DNA from: Candidatus Nitronauta litoralis
Lineage (GTDB): Bacteria; Nitrospinota; Nitrospinia; Nitrospinales; Nitrospinaceae
DNA: 64,000 nt
Reading direction: 5' to 3'
Assembly (NCBI GenBank): GCA_015698285.1
Contig: CP048685.1
Span: 2,294,001-2,358,000 of the forward strand
Shown: piece by piece, positions 32,780 to 43,172 of the stretch
Layout: every line of letters begins with the position of its first letter
Numbering within the stretch: the stretch's first letter is position 1
Notes under the pieces: generated by a model
Database searches by the model: none
What the model was told of the DNA's origin: nothing
The model's input: only the letters and a program-made list of their open reading frames with translations
Translations under genes and position numbers: made by a program

Positions 32780-32900
32780 AACTTTCTTTAAGTGACGCGG
32801 GAACGTTAAATTTTTGCCTTTTTATTCCTCAAAAATACAATAAATATGTCCGTTCAAGGTTTTCTTTTTCGAAAAATCCTGATCTTCTCGCGCATCTTTA

Positions 32901-32985
32901 AATCGGCAAAAACTTTGATGGACAATTGGGTTCCGTGGCTCGAAAAAATTTTGTTAAAAAACTGGGCAGAATCTGCTCGGACCAT
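32901..32985. repeat. dispersed short repeat, copy R3
   Basis: AATCGGC, CTTTGATGGAC, GGGTTCC, CTCGAAAAA, GCTCGGA in the order and spacing of R2 (19951-20037). The rest of 32780-33154 holds no supported gene. Confidence 0.5.
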
Positions 32986-33154
32986 TCGATCCCGCAGTTG
33001 GTTGTATGTAATAATGTTTTTAGTAATAAAGCTGGTGTCCTGGTTTTTTGAATGACCGTCTCTATTCGACTCAAAGCCGACAGGAAGTTTATTTTAATTT
33101 AAAATTGAAATCAGTCATAACTCGATCTCTTGTTATTTAAAAAGGAATACCTCA

Positions 33155-34372
33155 ATGTCCAAATTGGAAATTGTTGAAATGCTGCTCAACGATCAGTCTT
33201 ACCATATAGAGTTCAATGGTTTCTTAACCAACCATGCCAAACAAGGGGTTGTCGCCCTTATGGGGCTTGGTGCATCCGCTCAAAGGATTAAGGAGTATTA
33301 CGAGCACTATGCGAAGCAAACTACTTATGGGTTTGGATTGGAGACCCCGAAAATCTCTGAGCGCGAAATCACTCAAAACAACTGGCAGGTATATTTTGGG
33401 AAGCATTGCAGTTTCACTTCCTATTGCGAGGTTTTTGATCAAAAGGAAAAAGAACTTGGAATGGATCGGCTGCTGGAAGAGTATGTTCCCATTCTGTTAC
33501 CGGGATGTGTTGGCTCCCTCATGCACGGCACGATACACCTTGGGTGGGGGTTAGACTCTGGCAATCGCTGGATGATCATTGAAGGCCTGGCCTATATGGC
33601 ATTTTCTTATGTTTCGTGTCAGCCTGAAAAAATTTTTTCATCGACTTTCGATTCAGAAGCGGACAAGTCCATCCTGGGCTCGTTACTTCATATGGCCGAA
33701 GAGTGGGAAACAAATGGCGAAGCTCTAGACAAGTGGCGTCAAGCAACTCTCGCCAGTGATAAGTACATTGCTTCTTCTGGATTTCATCCCGAACTCTCGA
33801 TGACGGGGTTTCAATACGATATCGCCAAGGTATTAACAGAAGGACATCCACTAATCCACACAACCCCCGCTTGGATTGAGAGTCTCGATATGGAAACAAT
33901 ATGGAGAGAGCTTTATGAGGGGACCACTCTTTTATATTTGGCCAAGCCGGGAGACTTCATCGTGCTCCATCTAATTACCTCTTTGCATGGGATGGAACAA
34001 ATTGTAAACCGAATCCCCGCCCATCATCAGAAACGCGCTATCAAATGTTATTGGACAGCCATGCTAGGAATTGTTTTTTCTGATGATGACATTCCAACTC
34101 GGGCAACACTGGAAGCTCTCCATTCAAAATACCAGAATACTGTCGATCAGGTTGAGGCTGTGGAGGTAGGGCAAACTTGGGATGAAATTATCGCCCGGGC
34201 AATTATTGAGGAAGAGGAACACAATCCAAAATTAGTATACGTGCAACGCCTGCTGTGGAAGAGGTTTGGTCATCGCTCTCTTTTTCGCGACGCGGCCAGT
34301 AAGTTCACCACAACACCGAAAGTAAGTAAAATAGAAACTGGGCTAGGCGCAGGTGTTGATCGCCCGTGTTAA
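33155..34372 (+). CDS. questin-oxidase-like protein
   Basis: 405 residues. FNGFLTNHAKQGVVALMGLG, ASAQRIKEYYEHYAKQTTYG, then LPGCVGSLMHGTIHLGWGLD and GLAYMAFSYVS fit the questin oxidase/Baeyer-Villiger family (DUF4243). The family is alpha-helical, with conserved His residues (NHA, MHGTIHLG, VLHLITSLHGM). Fungal members oxidise anthraquinones; bacterial roles are unknown. No signal peptide. A plausible ribosome site (AAAGGAATACCTCA) precedes the ATG. It is monocistronic. The 250 bp after it show no feature. Confidence 0.75.
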   Translation: MSKLEIVEMLLNDQSYHIEFNGFLTNHAKQGVVALMGLGASAQRIKEYYEHYAKQTTYGFGLETPKISEREITQNNWQVYFGKHCSFTSYCEVFDQKEKELGMDRLLEEYVPILLPGCVGSLMHGTIHLGWGLDSGNRWMIIEGLAYMAFSYVSCQPEKIFSSTFDSEADKSILGSLLHMAEEWETNGEALDKWRQATLASDKYIASSGFHPELSMTGFQYDIAKVLTEGHPLIHTTPAWIESLDMETIWRELYEGTTLLYLAKPGDFIVLHLITSLHGMEQIVNRIPAHHQKRAIKCYWTAMLGIVFSDDDIPTRATLEALHSKYQNTVDQVEAVEVGQTWDEIIARAIIEEEEHNPKLVYVQRLLWKRFGHRSLFRDAASKFTTTPKVSKIETGLGAGVDRPC

Positions 34373-34625
34373 TCAACACATCAATCAGTTGTTTTATTGA
34401 ATACTTAAGGGAAAGTTGCAAATGATAAAAGGGATTAAAAACGTTTTAATTTCTATGTTTTTATTTCTTCCACGACAAAGTTTCGCTGATTAAATAATTA
34501 CTAAAAAAATTTAAAACCCTCATTTAGCGACAGGGAACCTCCTGACTTAGGTTTGGAAAATATAAATTTTGTTGAAATAGATGTCTCTCCCTTCCGAGAT
34601 GTGATTTTTTCTTGTATTTAATACC

Positions 34626-37600
34626 TTAATAATCCATTTCCCAATTGAGCCCTAATTTTGAATCAGATGTCCCGGTCATTTCTCCTTCTATTTTTAAGTT
34701 TGGAGTCACTTCGACCTGAACTTTGGCACCTGTCGACCCGGGTTTGCTTCCCTGGGTGACGCCAACAAAAACTTTGTCTGAAATATATTTTCCAGCTTCC
34801 ACCTTAGCCCCCCCATCGCCGTCTCCACCAATATCAACAGAATCTAAACCAAGATTTGAGCTGAGTTTATCGGTTATGGAAGGGCCTGACCCCGTAAGAC
34901 CCGCCAACTCAGCTGCGGAACTAGCTAGTTTGATTGCTTCAAAAGGCGTAATATTTCCCGCGTCTTTGTTAAACAGAAAACGCGAAAGTATTTCATCCTG
35001 TGGCATTTGAGGGATGGACCGGTATGAAATAGAAGGCTGAGTGGCGGGGCCGGTTAAAGAAAAAATAATTTTCCATTTTGGATCATCGACCTCAGCCTCA
35101 AAATCAATTTCGGGATCTTTTTTGGGAGCGTTTTCCAGGGAGATTATCCCACGTTTGAATTTTAAATTTTTCCCCAGAATCTTCCATAATCCCTGCCGTA
35201 CTTTGAGTTTCCCATTTGCGTTGGGGGTATTTGTAGTTCCTGTCACGTGAATGTTACCTTGCATTTCTGCTTCCAGCCCGCGGCCTTTCAGATATATCTG
35301 GTTAGGTGCGTGAATTTTTACATCCAGTCTGGATTGGATGGGTGGAGTCGAGGTATTCGAATCCTTAGCAGAAGGTTTTTCCGAATGGCCTGATTTTGGT
35401 TTTCTCTCTACTTCGACGACAACCAGGTTCGACGGCAGTTTGTCGGGAATTCTTATCTCGGCCTTGTTGATTTCAACGTTTCCTGAAAGAACACTGTTTG
35501 AAAGCGGGCCTTTTAAAGTCAGGTCGCTACTCACCTGAGTTTTGAGCATGTCTATAGCTGCAAGGATAGCCTGGTTCATTTTGACGGTGAAGTTGGCGGT
35601 GTAATCAATTTCTTTTGTTTTATGCAAGGTGCCTTTGGCTAAAATCACACCTTGCTCAGGTGTATTTGCTGAAAGTCGCTTCAGATGGATGGAGCCCGGG
35701 GTGGCTGACAGGTCTAGCGTAATATTCTTTAAGTGTGTCCCAAACTGGACGATTTGATATTCCCCTTCTTTTAAATTTACAGAGCCTGTTAACTGGGGAA
35801 ATCCGACTGTTCCCTGGGCGGAGCCATTTAAATTTAGATGACCACGAATCCAGTTTCCAGCGCCGACAAGGAAAGGGTTTAACCCAGTGAGATCAATATC
35901 TCCGTTTAATTTCCCATTCAAAGCTGCCGAGTTTGAAATGAGTTTGTCCCAATGTGAGGCTTTTAAAATTGGGATAGAACCGTTAAAAGAAAGGTGTCCA
36001 ATCCTGGGTTGTTTGAAGGCCGCCTGGGCACTTATCAAGTCATTTTTCAAATTAATATCTATATTCCCTGTTCCCATGTATTGTTTTGAATCTTCCACAT
36101 TAAGAGAATGAACATTGGAAACATTTAGATGGGTTGTTCCATCCGGGTTTGCCGGACTACCGCTGAGATTGACTTGTCCATTCAGTTGCCCTCGTATTTT
36201 TAACTCTGGCAAGGCGTGGTCGAGAAGAGCTAGAGGTATTTGATTAAAATTTGCACTCAAGGTTTGTCTGGGAGAACCGAGAAAAAGATCAGCTTGAATT
36301 TGACCACCCAGAACACGTAAATCTAAATTGGAAACTTTTGTCACATCATCAGAAAACTCCAGTTTTATAGGATTGACACTTTCGATAGGTGTTTTTCCAA
36401 AGGATCCTTCTAATCGAGAAATTGTAAATTCACTTCCTGCACCACTTTGCGACCATTGTCCATTTAAGTTAGCTCTTACAGTTTCCTTGAAATGCCCGGT
36501 AGATTGAAACGCCCAGGTTAGATCGTTCATCTTCCCTTTCACCTTACCATTCAGTGTGTCGAGAATTCCTTTGCCGGTTTTCATGCCCTTAAGGATCAGC
36601 TTGGAATTGATCTCCGGACTATCAAGAAGGTGATGAATCCGTCCTGTCAAGTTTGCTTTTGATAGAGTGATGGGTGTGTTTTTTCCTACGGATAAATCTG
36701 ACCCGTTCAGAGAGAATCTCAGGGATTGTTTATACTCTTCAAACGCCGTTACTTTAACTTGGAGCTTGCCGGAAATCTGCTGATCAAACGTGTTTGCAAT
36801 CATGGAAAGTTCCGAAAACCCACCTTCAATCGAACCTTTAGACAAACCTGACAAGATCGAGTGTGACAAGTTGCCTCTCAACTCCAGGCCAGGGAGAGTG
36901 ATGCCGAGACCTGAAACATGAACCACTTTTTGTGGAGTTAGGCGGTAGTGGGCTTTCAATTGGGTTTCGAGTCCCTGAACATGTCCCAAAAGCTGAATTG
37001 AACCGTTGGGTTGTTTGGCAAGATTCTGGCCAGTTAAGCTGGCCTTTAGGTGTTTCATGCTGATATCGTTGAACTTGATTTGTGGACTTTCCAGTTGAGC
37101 TTTTACCTGAATATGTTGAATATTTCCGGTGGCCTGTCCTGTGATTTTGAGTTTCCCAGACACATGTTGGCCGATGGTTTTTTCAATAAAGTTGATTTGG
37201 GGGAGGTTGGCATTCCAGTTTGCGAAAAGGTGATTTCTGGAATCGAGCGAGGCGTTTGCTGTGATGGTAACGGGTCGGGCAGAAATGACAAGTTTGGAAA
37301 CATCTATTTGCCCTTCAGGGTTTCTGGATAGTTTTCCATTTATGAAAACATCCTCTTTGAGGATATTATCCAATTCTGTGATTCCCGATGAAAATCGATT
37401 TGTCTTTGCTGCAAACAATGAATTGATCTGTTTTCCTGAATTTGAAACTTTACTCTCTGCAGTCAAGGAAAGGGAGCCGCCGAGCTTGCTGGTTGTGAGA
37501 TGGTTGAATTGGCTTAAATCTGGAATCTCAACCTGATTGTTCAAGAGAAGGGTTTCTCCCCAGTTAACCAGCCGACCCCTTGTCTGAAGGTTCATATTGG

Positions 37601-39110
37601 GCACAGTTAGCAGGGCTCTATGAATCAGCACCTCACGGTTTTCCAGGTTGGCTGTCAATTGGATATCAAAATTCGGTTGGGGGCCTAGCAGGTCCAATAC
37701 TTTTGGGTCCAGTCTCTGCGGATTGACTGCTTTCATATTTGCCTGGACATCCCACGCGGATGAAGAAGCGTTCAGGTGGGTTGCGGGTCTGGCTGTTAAA
37801 GACAAGTCAAATGAATCGAGGGTGATGAGCCTGGACTGGGGATGTGTGATTTTCAGAGTTGAGGTAATAACAGGGGATTTAATAGGGCCTTTTGCATTCC
37901 CGGACAGGGCAAGCGATTTCCAGTGTACTCCCTGAACCAGTGAATCTCCTACTGTAGATACTTTTAGAAAATAATCGAGGTTCATCTTCGAACCTGGCAG
38001 GTCGATTTTTCCTTTTGTGGTTATTTCTCCAAATTTTCCGGATAAATTAAAGGAGCGTAACTGAAGGGCACCGGAAGTTTCTTTGGATACTGCAGAAGAA
38101 AAAATGATTTCTTTTCCTTGTAAGGGATGAAGTCGTTTTGGAAGAATCGATTTCAGGCTTCCCTTTAGATTGGTTTTCAAAGTCGAAATATTTTGACTAT
38201 CGGTTTGGATGGTTGCGTCTCCTTTTAGCCATAAACCTGTTCCTGCCTTCACGTCGATCAGGCACTTCCATTCCTTAATGAGACCGCTACCTTTTATCGT
38301 TGCCGAAACAGGTTCATTTCCTCTCAGGTCAAGGAGTTTGCCAAAAAGGCCGCCTGCGGGTTCACCTGCATCCATTGATAGGCGAAGAGAATGGTTAAAG
38401 GGATTGAATACGATATCTGCATTTAAAAATGCGGGAGTTCTGTCTATTCGTTTCAGAGCAACTTTTGCAAAAATTCCTTTTTCCAAATCCCCTAAATCGG
38501 CTGACCCTGCCAGAGTGAATTGTGCTGATTCGCCCAGAATATTTTTCCCAAGTGATATCTTGCCTATTGCAAATCGATTGAGTGTGATTCCGACAGGTAA
38601 TTCAAGGTTGAAAGGTTTTGAAGTCTCTAATCTGGTTGCGTTCTCTTCTTGTTCAGCATTGGGCATGCGAGCCAGTGTCAACTGATCTAGAGTAAATTGG
38701 TTTATAAACAGCTCTCCTGAAAACAGAGACCAGGGGTTCCAGTTTAATTTGAAACCGATCAAATCCAGCCAAACCCCGTTTTCATCCATTATTTTGAGAG
38801 ATTGAAACTGAAGAGAGAAGGGGAGGTTGGTTTCTAACTGTTCTAATTCAAATTTCTGTCCCGATTGCGCGGCAATGTTTCTTGCCTGAGTGATGATGAT
38901 TTCCTTTCCGGAATCGGTTTGTATGCCAACCAGTAGAACGGCCAGAGTCATCAGGAGTGTCAGGCTTCCCCAAAGAAGTGTACGAAACAGAAACCGGGTT
39001 ACCTTGGAAAAGGAAACTTGCTTTGGCTTTCCCTTGTCTGTTAAGGAACCAGAATTTTTCTTGTCAGAAAGTTCTGGGGGTTCGAATGATTGGGATCGTT
39101 TCGATGTCAT
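34626..39110 (-). CDS. tamB: TamB-like translocation/assembly module protein
   Basis: 1494 residues from the ATG at 39110; an upstream in-frame ATG at 39296 would overlap tamA by 185 bp and is unlikely. A single signal-anchor helix (about 39-60, FRTLLWGSLTLLMTLAVLLV) leads to a very long, repetitive beta-strand region of AsmA/TamB type (LNLSGNVRG-like alternation). The C-terminal DUF490/TamB domain (about 1150-1494) has GQVNLSGSPANPDGTTHLNV, KLKVRQGLWKILGKNLKFKR, then DPEIDFEAEVDDPKW and the final barrel-binding strand. It spans the periplasm and, with TamA, inserts outer-membrane proteins or moves phospholipids. Its ATG lies one base after the tamA stop. Confidence 0.92.
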   Translation of the reverse strand: MTSKRSQSFEPPELSDKKNSGSLTDKGKPKQVSFSKVTRFLFRTLLWGSLTLLMTLAVLLVGIQTDSGKEIIITQARNIAAQSGQKFELEQLETNLPFSLQFQSLKIMDENGVWLDLIGFKLNWNPWSLFSGELFINQFTLDQLTLARMPNAEQEENATRLETSKPFNLELPVGITLNRFAIGKISLGKNILGESAQFTLAGSADLGDLEKGIFAKVALKRIDRTPAFLNADIVFNPFNHSLRLSMDAGEPAGGLFGKLLDLRGNEPVSATIKGSGLIKEWKCLIDVKAGTGLWLKGDATIQTDSQNISTLKTNLKGSLKSILPKRLHPLQGKEIIFSSAVSKETSGALQLRSFNLSGKFGEITTKGKIDLPGSKMNLDYFLKVSTVGDSLVQGVHWKSLALSGNAKGPIKSPVITSTLKITHPQSRLITLDSFDLSLTARPATHLNASSSAWDVQANMKAVNPQRLDPKVLDLLGPQPNFDIQLTANLENREVLIHRALLTVPNMNLQTRGRLVNWGETLLLNNQVEIPDLSQFNHLTTSKLGGSLSLTAESKVSNSGKQINSLFAAKTNRFSSGITELDNILKEDVFINGKLSRNPEGQIDVSKLVISARPVTITANASLDSRNHLFANWNANLPQINFIEKTIGQHVSGKLKITGQATGNIQHIQVKAQLESPQIKFNDISMKHLKASLTGQNLAKQPNGSIQLLGHVQGLETQLKAHYRLTPQKVVHVSGLGITLPGLELRGNLSHSILSGLSKGSIEGGFSELSMIANTFDQQISGKLQVKVTAFEEYKQSLRFSLNGSDLSVGKNTPITLSKANLTGRIHHLLDSPEINSKLILKGMKTGKGILDTLNGKVKGKMNDLTWAFQSTGHFKETVRANLNGQWSQSGAGSEFTISRLEGSFGKTPIESVNPIKLEFSDDVTKVSNLDLRVLGGQIQADLFLGSPRQTLSANFNQIPLALLDHALPELKIRGQLNGQVNLSGSPANPDGTTHLNVSNVHSLNVEDSKQYMGTGNIDINLKNDLISAQAAFKQPRIGHLSFNGSIPILKASHWDKLISNSAALNGKLNGDIDLTGLNPFLVGAGNWIRGHLNLNGSAQGTVGFPQLTGSVNLKEGEYQIVQFGTHLKNITLDLSATPGSIHLKRLSANTPEQGVILAKGTLHKTKEIDYTANFTVKMNQAILAAIDMLKTQVSSDLTLKGPLSNSVLSGNVEINKAEIRIPDKLPSNLVVVEVERKPKSGHSEKPSAKDSNTSTPPIQSRLDVKIHAPNQIYLKGRGLEAEMQGNIHVTGTTNTPNANGKLKVRQGLWKILGKNLKFKRGIISLENAPKKDPEIDFEAEVDDPKWKIIFSLTGPATQPSISYRSIPQMPQDEILSRFLFNKDAGNITPFEAIKLASSAAELAGLTGSGPSITDKLSSNLGLDSVDIGGDGDGGAKVEAGKYISDKVFVGVTQGSKPGSTGAKVQVEVTPNLKIEGEMTGTSDSKLGLNWEMDY

Positions 39111-39111
39111 T

Positions 39112-40974
39112 TTAAAATGATTGTCCGATGCTAATATAGAAGGCCCAGTCGTCATCAATCGGCCGTTTGTTGACTGGAAAACCAACGTCAAGCCGGAGTG
39201 GGCCGAAACTGGTGTAATAACGAAACCCGACTCCTGCCCCCCATTGAAATCCTTCGTCCAGGTCTGGGAGCTCAGAGTCGAATGCATTTCCTCCATCTAT
39301 AAAAGGAACAACTCCTATGTCACCGATTCGAAGACGAAGTTCAAGGCTGAGTTCCATAAGGCTTTCCGCCCCAAGAGGGTCATTTTGATTATCCAAGGGG
39401 CCGACCTGTTGGAATTCATAGCCACGAATAGAGCCTCCTCCTCCGGCATAAAACCGTTTGTCTGAAGGGATGGTCGATTCCATATCAGCAAGAATGCTGC
39501 CGACGGTAAAACGCCCTGCGAGAATGGCTCGCCCGTTGTTAAGAACATCCCAATACCCACGGCTTGTCAGAGAAAGGATAGTGAAGCCGGTGCCGGGTCC
39601 CACCAGGGTCAGATAAGGAGCAAGTCCGATTTCGTGGCTCATGCCGGACCTGGGGTCAAAATAATCATCGCGTGTGTCGTGGGTCATGGCTAATGGAAGC
39701 CCGAGCACACCAAAGGTTTCCAGGCCATTATTGTTTTCAATTTCAGAAAGTTCCGCTGTGACACTTGCTGTACCGCTTAAGGCAGGAGTGAATTGACGTT
39801 TCAAACCAAGCGAGCCAAAAACTGCTTCACGTTCGTAGGAATCGAACTTTTCACTGGCAATTGATCCATTGATCAAAAAATCCTGTTTCCGAGTCAAAAA
39901 CTCCGGTTTCAAAAATTCACCATGAAGTGTTTTGTTTATTTCTTCGAATTCATTGATGCCAATACGGCTAAGGGTTCCAGTGATTTTTAGGCGCTCCCCT
40001 TGTCCAAATAAATTCCGGTGGCCCCAGTAGGTTTTTATTTCTCCACCAATGTTATTTGAGTAATTCACTCCAGCTCCGATGAACTTTCTTTTGCGTTCTT
40101 TTAAATGGAGAATGACCGGTAGAGTGATCGTTTTGGAAGCATGTTTAGGGGCATTGTCTCGGAATTTCAGTTTAATGGAGGAAAAAACCTCCAATGAAAG
40201 CAGGTTGGATTTATAATCTGAAAACTTTTTTGGATTATAAAATTCTCCCCTTTTCCAGGGAGCCAGTTTGGCGATGAAAGCGGGGGACACTGTTTGGGTT
40301 CCTTTGATAATCAGTTTTCCCAGCCGAACCCTGGGTCCTATCGAAACTTTAAGAAACACATCCATTGTGTTTTTTTCAGTGTCGATGGTTAGCGTTCGTT
40401 TTTTGACAGCCCCGTAAGGGAAACCATTTTTATTTAACCTGGTTAAAATCAGCTTCTCCAAGTCCAGCACTTTTGATGGAATGGAGGGTTCTCCCCTTGA
40501 AATAGGAAGCGTGAGTTTTTTAATGAAAGAGGGATGTAGTCCCTTGATCCTAATTTTGTTGAAGCGATATTGGGGACCGGGGGTGACCTTTATTTTTACC
40601 TTGTGTTTTATGTTGGAAGGAATCGAATTGGAATTTATTTTTTCCAGAGAAAGCGATCCAATAAAAACTTCAATGGTTCCGGAATAATATCCAAATGATT
40701 CGAGAACCTTTTGTAATCGGACCTGATCCTGTTTTGCCCGATGAATCAGACCGGCCGATGTGGCTAGAGGGAGGATTCTTAATTGGGTCAGGTTTGAAGA
40801 GTTTTGAAGCATTTCCAGTAAATCTTCTTGTTGCGATCCTTCAAAATCCACTTCATAGTCTATCTCGGTACTTAAAGAAGGGGTGGTGATGAAAAATAGA
40901 ATGAATAATATCAGGGAAAGTGCAGGTTTGTATTCCCCAGGAAACTTCCAAATGAAATTAAATACTGACATCAA
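39112..40974 (-). CDS. tamA: TamA/BamA-family outer-membrane assembly protein
   Basis: 620 residues. A hydrophobic signal sequence (about 16-33) is followed by POTRA domains (about 35-270: YEVDFEGSQQEDLLEML, FNKIRIKGLHPSFIKKL, GKLIIKGTQTVSPAFIAKL). The C-terminal 16-strand barrel of the Omp85 type (about 290-620) contains DTRDDYFDPRSG, RFYAGGGGSIRGYEFQQVGP (loop 6 RGY motif) and the final strand ending in Phe. The pair tamA-tamB in one operon is typical. Confidence 0.92.
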   Translation of the reverse strand: MMSVFNFIWKFPGEYKPALSLILFILFFITTPSLSTEIDYEVDFEGSQQEDLLEMLQNSSNLTQLRILPLATSAGLIHRAKQDQVRLQKVLESFGYYSGTIEVFIGSLSLEKINSNSIPSNIKHKVKIKVTPGPQYRFNKIRIKGLHPSFIKKLTLPISRGEPSIPSKVLDLEKLILTRLNKNGFPYGAVKKRTLTIDTEKNTMDVFLKVSIGPRVRLGKLIIKGTQTVSPAFIAKLAPWKRGEFYNPKKFSDYKSNLLSLEVFSSIKLKFRDNAPKHASKTITLPVILHLKERKRKFIGAGVNYSNNIGGEIKTYWGHRNLFGQGERLKITGTLSRIGINEFEEINKTLHGEFLKPEFLTRKQDFLINGSIASEKFDSYEREAVFGSLGLKRQFTPALSGTASVTAELSEIENNNGLETFGVLGLPLAMTHDTRDDYFDPRSGMSHEIGLAPYLTLVGPGTGFTILSLTSRGYWDVLNNGRAILAGRFTVGSILADMESTIPSDKRFYAGGGGSIRGYEFQQVGPLDNQNDPLGAESLMELSLELRLRIGDIGVVPFIDGGNAFDSELPDLDEGFQWGAGVGFRYYTSFGPLRLDVGFPVNKRPIDDDWAFYISIGQSF

Positions 40975-41625
40975 AAACTAAGAAAAAGTTCATAAGGTTC
41001 CATTCCATTAGCAAGTTAAGGGAGAGGAACTTTTAGGCTGAAGAACGTTTATAAGTTATAAAATATTAAAAATCGTTGGGTTAATTCTTGGGTTTGAGGC
41101 TGTTTTAAAAAGTTATTTTCAGCTTTAACGCACCCAACCCTCTTGGTATGTGAAGATTTTTGAGTAAAGAGAAAGTCTCACTTTAGAGGTACTCTTATAC
41201 CAATAGCGGTTAAAACGGAAAATGACATGAGGTATTTACTATGATCTCATAGAAATAACTGGAAATCCGGGTGGAAATATCTGAAAGCTCGTGTTGTTTT
41301 GTTCCCTGGAGAAAAAGGGGAGTCTTTTTAGCTTGGGGAAGGTAAGGAAAGAACCATCTGGATTGGATATCCAATACTGTTTGGGGGATGAGTGCCAGAG
41401 TGGGGAAAATTCCTGTGATGCTTCTTTTCAATCCTCGTGTTTCTATCTCAAAAAACCATATCGATCAAGGTCTGTCTGACGACATGGACTGACAGGAAAC
41501 AGTAAAACCTTTTTTCAAATCTTTCCAGTTGAAACACGGTCCCATTTTGGTGCCTGGAGAGAAAGCTGTATCCTCAAATTGGGATCATTGTCTCTACGCA
41601 AAAACGTTTTGCCTGTTTAAATAAA
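40975..41625. other. intergenic, no supported gene
   Basis: Two overlapping opposite frames (41210-41431 and 41291-41479) have no domain, no ribosome site and no coding look. No clear promoter for tamA was found. Confidence 0.45.
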
Positions 41626-41796
41626 TCAGCTGATTGAGTTTAAGGCGATCAGTCTCAATGCGTAACCTTGCAAAGAAATGGAAAGGGCGCAAAGACTGAC
41701 TGGGAAAAAGGAATTTGGCCGGTTTAAAGAAATTCCCAGCACAATGAAGTTGGCAATCATTGAGGTGACTAGAACATAAAAGGCCGGGTTTTCCAT
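41626..41796 (-). CDS. 56-residue small membrane protein
   Basis: MENPAFYVLVTSMIANFIVL, then a polar turn (SLNRPNSFFP) and a second hydrophobic run (VSLCALSISLQGYALRLIAL). Two membrane helices are likely. The ATG at 41796 has an excellent ribosome site (CCAGGAGAAAACAAG). It is too short for usual gene calling. It lies alone in a 1.2-kb gap. Family unknown. Confidence 0.5.
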   Translation of the reverse strand: MENPAFYVLVTSMIANFIVLGISLNRPNSFFPVSLCALSISLQGYALRLIALNSIS

Positions 41797-41799
41797 CTT

Positions 41800-42206
41800 G
41801 TTTTCTCCTGGAAAGTTTTCTTTTGAAGAGTTTGTATTGCTGGTGCTGATTGTTGCCTTGATTTAAAGAAGTGGTTTCCCAGGCAACCGTCGTTACTATG
41901 AAATTTAATATCTATTCTTTGGGGATAGAAGGTTTTGTTGGTGGTCTTCCTATGTGTTCATTGTTTTTCATGAATAGATGAGAGGATTCCGATTGTTGAA
42001 TTGTGTGGACTTTCAACACCTTTATTGGAATCACATTTTTAAAAGTTCCTGGACCCTCGTAGACACGGGTTTCATATAGAGTACTCCTTTTATTATGAAA
42101 AGACTGATTTGAATTTCCTTGATCGGTTGCTCAAATCTTCCCCTCCCCTGAAAAACTAGACAGACCGGCCTGTTTTAAGGTCTGGGGAAATTATTGAGGA
42201 GGTGCC
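41800..42206. other. intergenic, possible leader of the decayed methyltransferase gene
   Basis: No gene. A modest hairpin (CAGACC...GGTCTG, about 42161-42185) lies about 20 bp before the pseudogene start. Confidence 0.35.
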
Positions 42207-43172
42207 ATGCTGCAAACACAAAAGTTTGATAAAAAGGCATCGGATCAGTTATCTGAAAGTTTAGTTGCAACGTTAAGCCGGGGCGCATTATCCCTTAAGC
42301 TTTCTTTGGGCCATAGAACATGGTTACCGGTGGAGTTATAAAGTATGACGCGGAGGATAAATCATATTTTCTGCTTCCTGAACATGCAGCATGGTTGTCG
42401 CGGAAGTCTGTGGAAGGCAATATTGCGGTTTTGGGCAATATATTTCGCAGCTGTGTAGCGTCGAGGATCAAATATTAGACTGCTTTAAAATTGGTGGAGG
42501 TGTTCCCTATCCATCATTCAAGCGATTCCATGAAATTATGGAAGAGGATAGTGGTCAATCGTTTTTCCCTGTAATTGTAGATCAGGTTATTCCTTTGATG
42601 GAATGAAGGAAGCTTTGGTTGAGGGTGTAAATGTTCTGGATGTGGGTTGCGGTAGGCGAAGGGCACTGTTGGAACTGGCAATAGCGTTTCCGGAAAGCCG
42701 CTTCACCGGCTACGATCTTTCTCATGAAGCAATCGCCTATGCCAATCAGGAAGTGAAAAGAAGAGGTTTGGCGAGTTTGGATTTCCTGGTCCGGGATGTT
42801 TCAAGTTTCAATGAAAAGGAACAGTTTTTTCTGATTCTAGCCTTGGACTCTATCCATGATCAGGCTGATCCGAGACAGGTCCTTGCAAATATTTATCAAT
42901 CATTAAATCCCAAGGGAAGTTTTATGATGCAGGATATTTCAGGATCCACACATGTTCACAAAAGTATAAGTCATCCCTTGGGGACACTGCTCTATACCAT
43001 TTCCTGTATGCATTGTATGATCGTATCTCTGGAACAAGGAGGCGAAGGTCTTGGAGCAATGTGGGGCATTGAAAAAGCTCAAGACATGCTTCGGGAAACA
43101 GGTTTTAAAAAAGTGAATATCAACCGCCTGGACCATGATTTCCAAAATTGCTATTTCGTGGCACAAAAGTAA
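42207..43172 (+). pseudogene. decayed SAM-dependent methyltransferase gene
   Basis: Four blocks of one protein lie in three frames: MLQTQKFDKKASDQLSESLV...LKLSLGHRT (42207 on), MVTGGVIKYDAEDKSYFLPE-like (42320 on), GQYISQLCSVEDQILDCF...DQVIPLME (to 42606), and MKEALVEGVNVLDVGCGRRR... to 43172. Together they match a full methyltransferase of the type with an N-terminal winged helix and C-terminal SAM domain (DVGCG, YDLSHEAIAYANQE, DSIHDQADPRQVL, PLGTLLYTISCMHC). About 40-50 residues appear deleted between blocks 1 and 2, and frameshifts lie near 42430 and 42600. A perfect GAGGAGGT ribosome site before the ATG remains. The last block could still be translated alone, but without substrate domain. 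Confidence 0.75.

Noticed and set aside
32846-33055. 69-codon frame across repeat R3
   Set aside because: It spans a dispersed repeat and has no ribosome site; the same repeat elsewhere is not coding in this frame.
41210-41479. Two opposite frames of 60-73 codons
   Set aside because: No ribosome site, no domain and no coding composition in either.
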